From positions 1 through 64,000 of the forward strand of contig JAIYCW010000055.1 of assembly GCA_027487815.1 (NCBI GenBank): a stretch of 64,000 nucleotides of DNA. Reading direction: 5' to 3'. The notes beneath the pieces are model-generated. The model ran no database searches. It saw nothing but the letters and a program-made list of their open reading frames with translations, and was not told where the DNA came from. This DNA comes from Burkholderiales bacterium (GTDB taxonomy: Bacteria; Pseudomonadota; Gammaproteobacteria; Burkholderiales; Burkholderiaceae_E). The position numbers and the translations under genes were made by a program. Positions 62,690 through 64,000 of this stretch are shown here, piece after piece. How positions within the stretch are numbered: position 1 is the stretch's first letter; each line of letters opens with the position of its first letter.

Positions 62690-63758
62690 TGCGTTTCCTC
62701 GCGATCAACCCGTCCGAGTGCATTGGCGTGATCGGGCTTTCAACCGCAGACTGATGGTGCTGGCTTGCTGGTGGCTTGCGATCGCGCCGTGCCTGGCTCA
62801 GGAGCCAATCAATCTGGAGAAGGCGAGGTCCGCCGGCAAATCCAGGCAAGTGATGGAGGTGTTGCACCCCAGCTCGGTACCAAGCAGCAATACCCCAATG
62901 AGTTCGGAGGCTCAGCGAATTCTCGGGCCTTTGGTGCTGCTCAGGCCCCTGTCGACGGACGCGATTGAACGCCTCTATGGGGAGGCTGATGGCCACTACC
63001 AAGGGCGAGCTCAGCGTCAAGCCTTTGATGCTCTGATGCAACTGCTTGAACTGGTTCCCGATCATGTTCCGGGCTGGCTCAGACTAGGCAATTTGTTGCA
63101 ACAACGCCATGACGTCACCCTCGCCAGTCGGGCGTATCGGCGGTGCGTGGAATTGAGCCGTATTCAGGGTGCGCAGGCCGCTGAGTTCGGGCATAAAGCA
63201 CTTTTTAATCTGGCTTCGATCAGTCTTCAGCGCGCCCAGGAGGCAGTGTTGGAGCTTGAAGGCTGGCAGGCTGTCAAAGAGCATCGCACCGCCCAAAGCG
63301 GGGTAGGGGAAGGGTCTGAAGCAGTTCGAGGAGACAGAGCGGGTAACGCGACGTCTGATGACAAGCTCAGGCCGGTAGTGGAACTTTTAAGCAATCGCTG
63401 GCAGGAGCTGCAAAGTGGTCTTGGAGCTCCCCAATCCTCTTCCCCTCCTATTCAGCTTGCAGCAAACGAAAGCGAGCAGGGCGTTTCCCCAAAGGTGCCG
63501 GTATACCAGGGATGGGCGAAGCGTCGCCAGCCTGGTCATCGGCAACTGGCTTTACCGCCGGAAGATGAGGTCAAAAAAGGCCAGGCACCTAGCAAGCCGG
63601 TAATGCGCGCTGGCGAGGGCTTGCAGGCTGCGCAGCCAAGGATTCAGGAGATGCGCACTACTCCTGAAATCATGAGCAATCCTGGGGCGCCAAGCCGTCC
63701 TCCAGAGGTGATTTATCTCAATGGTAAGCCAGGCGCTTCGACGAAGGCCTCCCGATGA
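62667..63758 (+). CDS. TPR protein of the Tad locus
   Basis: The 363-residue protein, from the ATG at 62667 after AAGGAG (62651-62656), has a signal-like segment (RRLMVLACWWLAIAPCLAQ). One to two TPR-like repeats follow (AFDALMQLLELVPDHVPGWLRLGNLLQQRHDVTLASRAYRRCVEL), then a long low-complexity C-terminal half rich in Gly, Ala, Ser and Pro. It sits where the TPR lipoprotein TadD is found in standard loci but has no clear lipobox. A GTG one codon earlier is an alternative start. The start lies inside the DUF192 gene; the stop overlaps the next gene (ATGA). Confidence 0.75.
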   Translation: MTMYLPPNAFPRDQPVRVHWRDRAFNRRLMVLACWWLAIAPCLAQEPINLEKARSAGKSRQVMEVLHPSSVPSSNTPMSSEAQRILGPLVLLRPLSTDAIERLYGEADGHYQGRAQRQAFDALMQLLELVPDHVPGWLRLGNLLQQRHDVTLASRAYRRCVELSRIQGAQAAEFGHKALFNLASISLQRAQEAVLELEGWQAVKEHRTAQSGVGEGSEAVRGDRAGNATSDDKLRPVVELLSNRWQELQSGLGAPQSSSPPIQLAANESEQGVSPKVPVYQGWAKRRQPGHRQLALPPEDEVKKGQAPSKPVMRAGEGLQAAQPRIQEMRTTPEIMSNPGAPSRPPEVIYLNGKPGASTKASR

Positions 63759-64000
63759 GGCCCCCCAGATACCGGGTAAAACTCGGGCGGCATTCGGGTG
63801 TGGCGCTAACCGAGCTTTTGATTAGCCTGCCGATTCTGGCGGCGGTTGGATTGGGTGGTTTGCAGGTGAGTCAGGTGATGCGCTGGCGAATTCATCTGGG
63901 CTATGTAGTCAACGAAGCGGCCCGCCAGGGAGTGCTCGACCATGCTCTGCCCATCGGGGTGGAAGCAGGGATAGCTCGCGGGCTTGCGCCGATCCTTGGG
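63755..64000 (+). CDS. TadE-like pseudopilin (partial, cut by window end)
   Basis: The 82 visible residues start MRPPRYRVKLGRHSG, followed by VALTELLISLPILAAVGLGGLQVSQVMRWRIHLGYVVNEAARQGVLDHA. A Gly followed by VALTE places Glu at +5, the pseudopilin signature, and the helix and NEAARQGV part are TadE-like. The start overlaps the TPR gene stop by four bases. The 3' end is beyond the window. Confidence 0.78.
   Translation, partial: MRPPRYRVKLGRHSGVALTELLISLPILAAVGLGGLQVSQVMRWRIHLGYVVNEAARQGVLDHALPIGVEAGIARGLAPILG

Overview
The window is a contiguous, gene-dense piece of a betaproteobacterial chromosome, most likely order Burkholderiales. The evidence is the rpsF-priB-rpsR-rplI-dnaB block, the alaA-hom-thrC-moeA-moaD-moaE-clpB run, a sigma factor/DUF3619/DUF3106/RDD cluster, ilvB-ilvN-ilvC followed by pssA, paired aat and bpt, and a GC content that looks to be in the high fifties. 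I cannot name a genus. There is no IS element, prophage, CRISPR array, rRNA or tRNA gene that I can see. No gene-free stretch exceeds about 255 bases. Genes often overlap at ATGA junctions, and several convergent pairs overlap at their 3' ends.

Layout: 1-8450 holds the end of an unknown gene, a DUF4230 membrane protein, a PEP-CTERM surface protein behind a near-consensus sigma-54 promoter, a B12-binding radical SAM protein, a complete cobalt-type nitrile hydratase operon (alpha, beta, activator), and a minus-strand group nudix-aat-bpt-pyrD. 8520-11750 is the ribosomal/replication operon ending with dnaB. 11800-14360 (minus) is Mth938-like protein, peroxiredoxin and PIN-PhoH ATPase. 14450-20430 is a coupled threonine/molybdenum-cofactor operon, followed by clpB with its own sigma-32-type promoter. 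23100-28400 holds an orphan LuxR-type response regulator, a large PLP amino-acid decarboxylase and the sigma-factor cluster. 28640-33890 is branched-chain amino acid synthesis (ilvB, ilvN, ilvC), a 2-oxoglutarate oxygenase and pssA.

33890-40870 (minus) is a tripartite RND efflux operon with an MFS transporter attached directly to its 3' end. 40960-46630 combines a hydroxyacid dehydrogenase with a minus-strand catabolic group: dienoyl-CoA isomerase-like crotonase, DsbA-fold isomerase and a 1063-residue single-chain biotin-dependent acyl-CoA carboxylase. 46750-52980 holds an FtsX-type permease, a truncated haemoglobin, a DUF4124 protein, rmuC and isocitrate lyase (aceA). The aceA gene has an elaborate 5' region with repeated operator-like sites and a terminator-like leader hairpin.

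From 53200 to the right edge runs a Tad (Flp-type) pilus or secretion locus on the plus strand: a pilin with a type IVb signal, TadG- and TadE-like proteins, an unrecognised exported protein, a second very small pilin-like protein, CpaB, the secretin RcpA, a TadA/CpaF ATPase fused to an N-terminal FHA domain, TadB, TadC, a DUF192 protein, a TPR protein and another TadE-like pseudopilin cut by the window end. No TadZ/CpaE gene lies between the secretin and the ATPase, where it is usually found, and no prepilin peptidase gene is inside the window. This locus is the most promising place for undescribed biology here.
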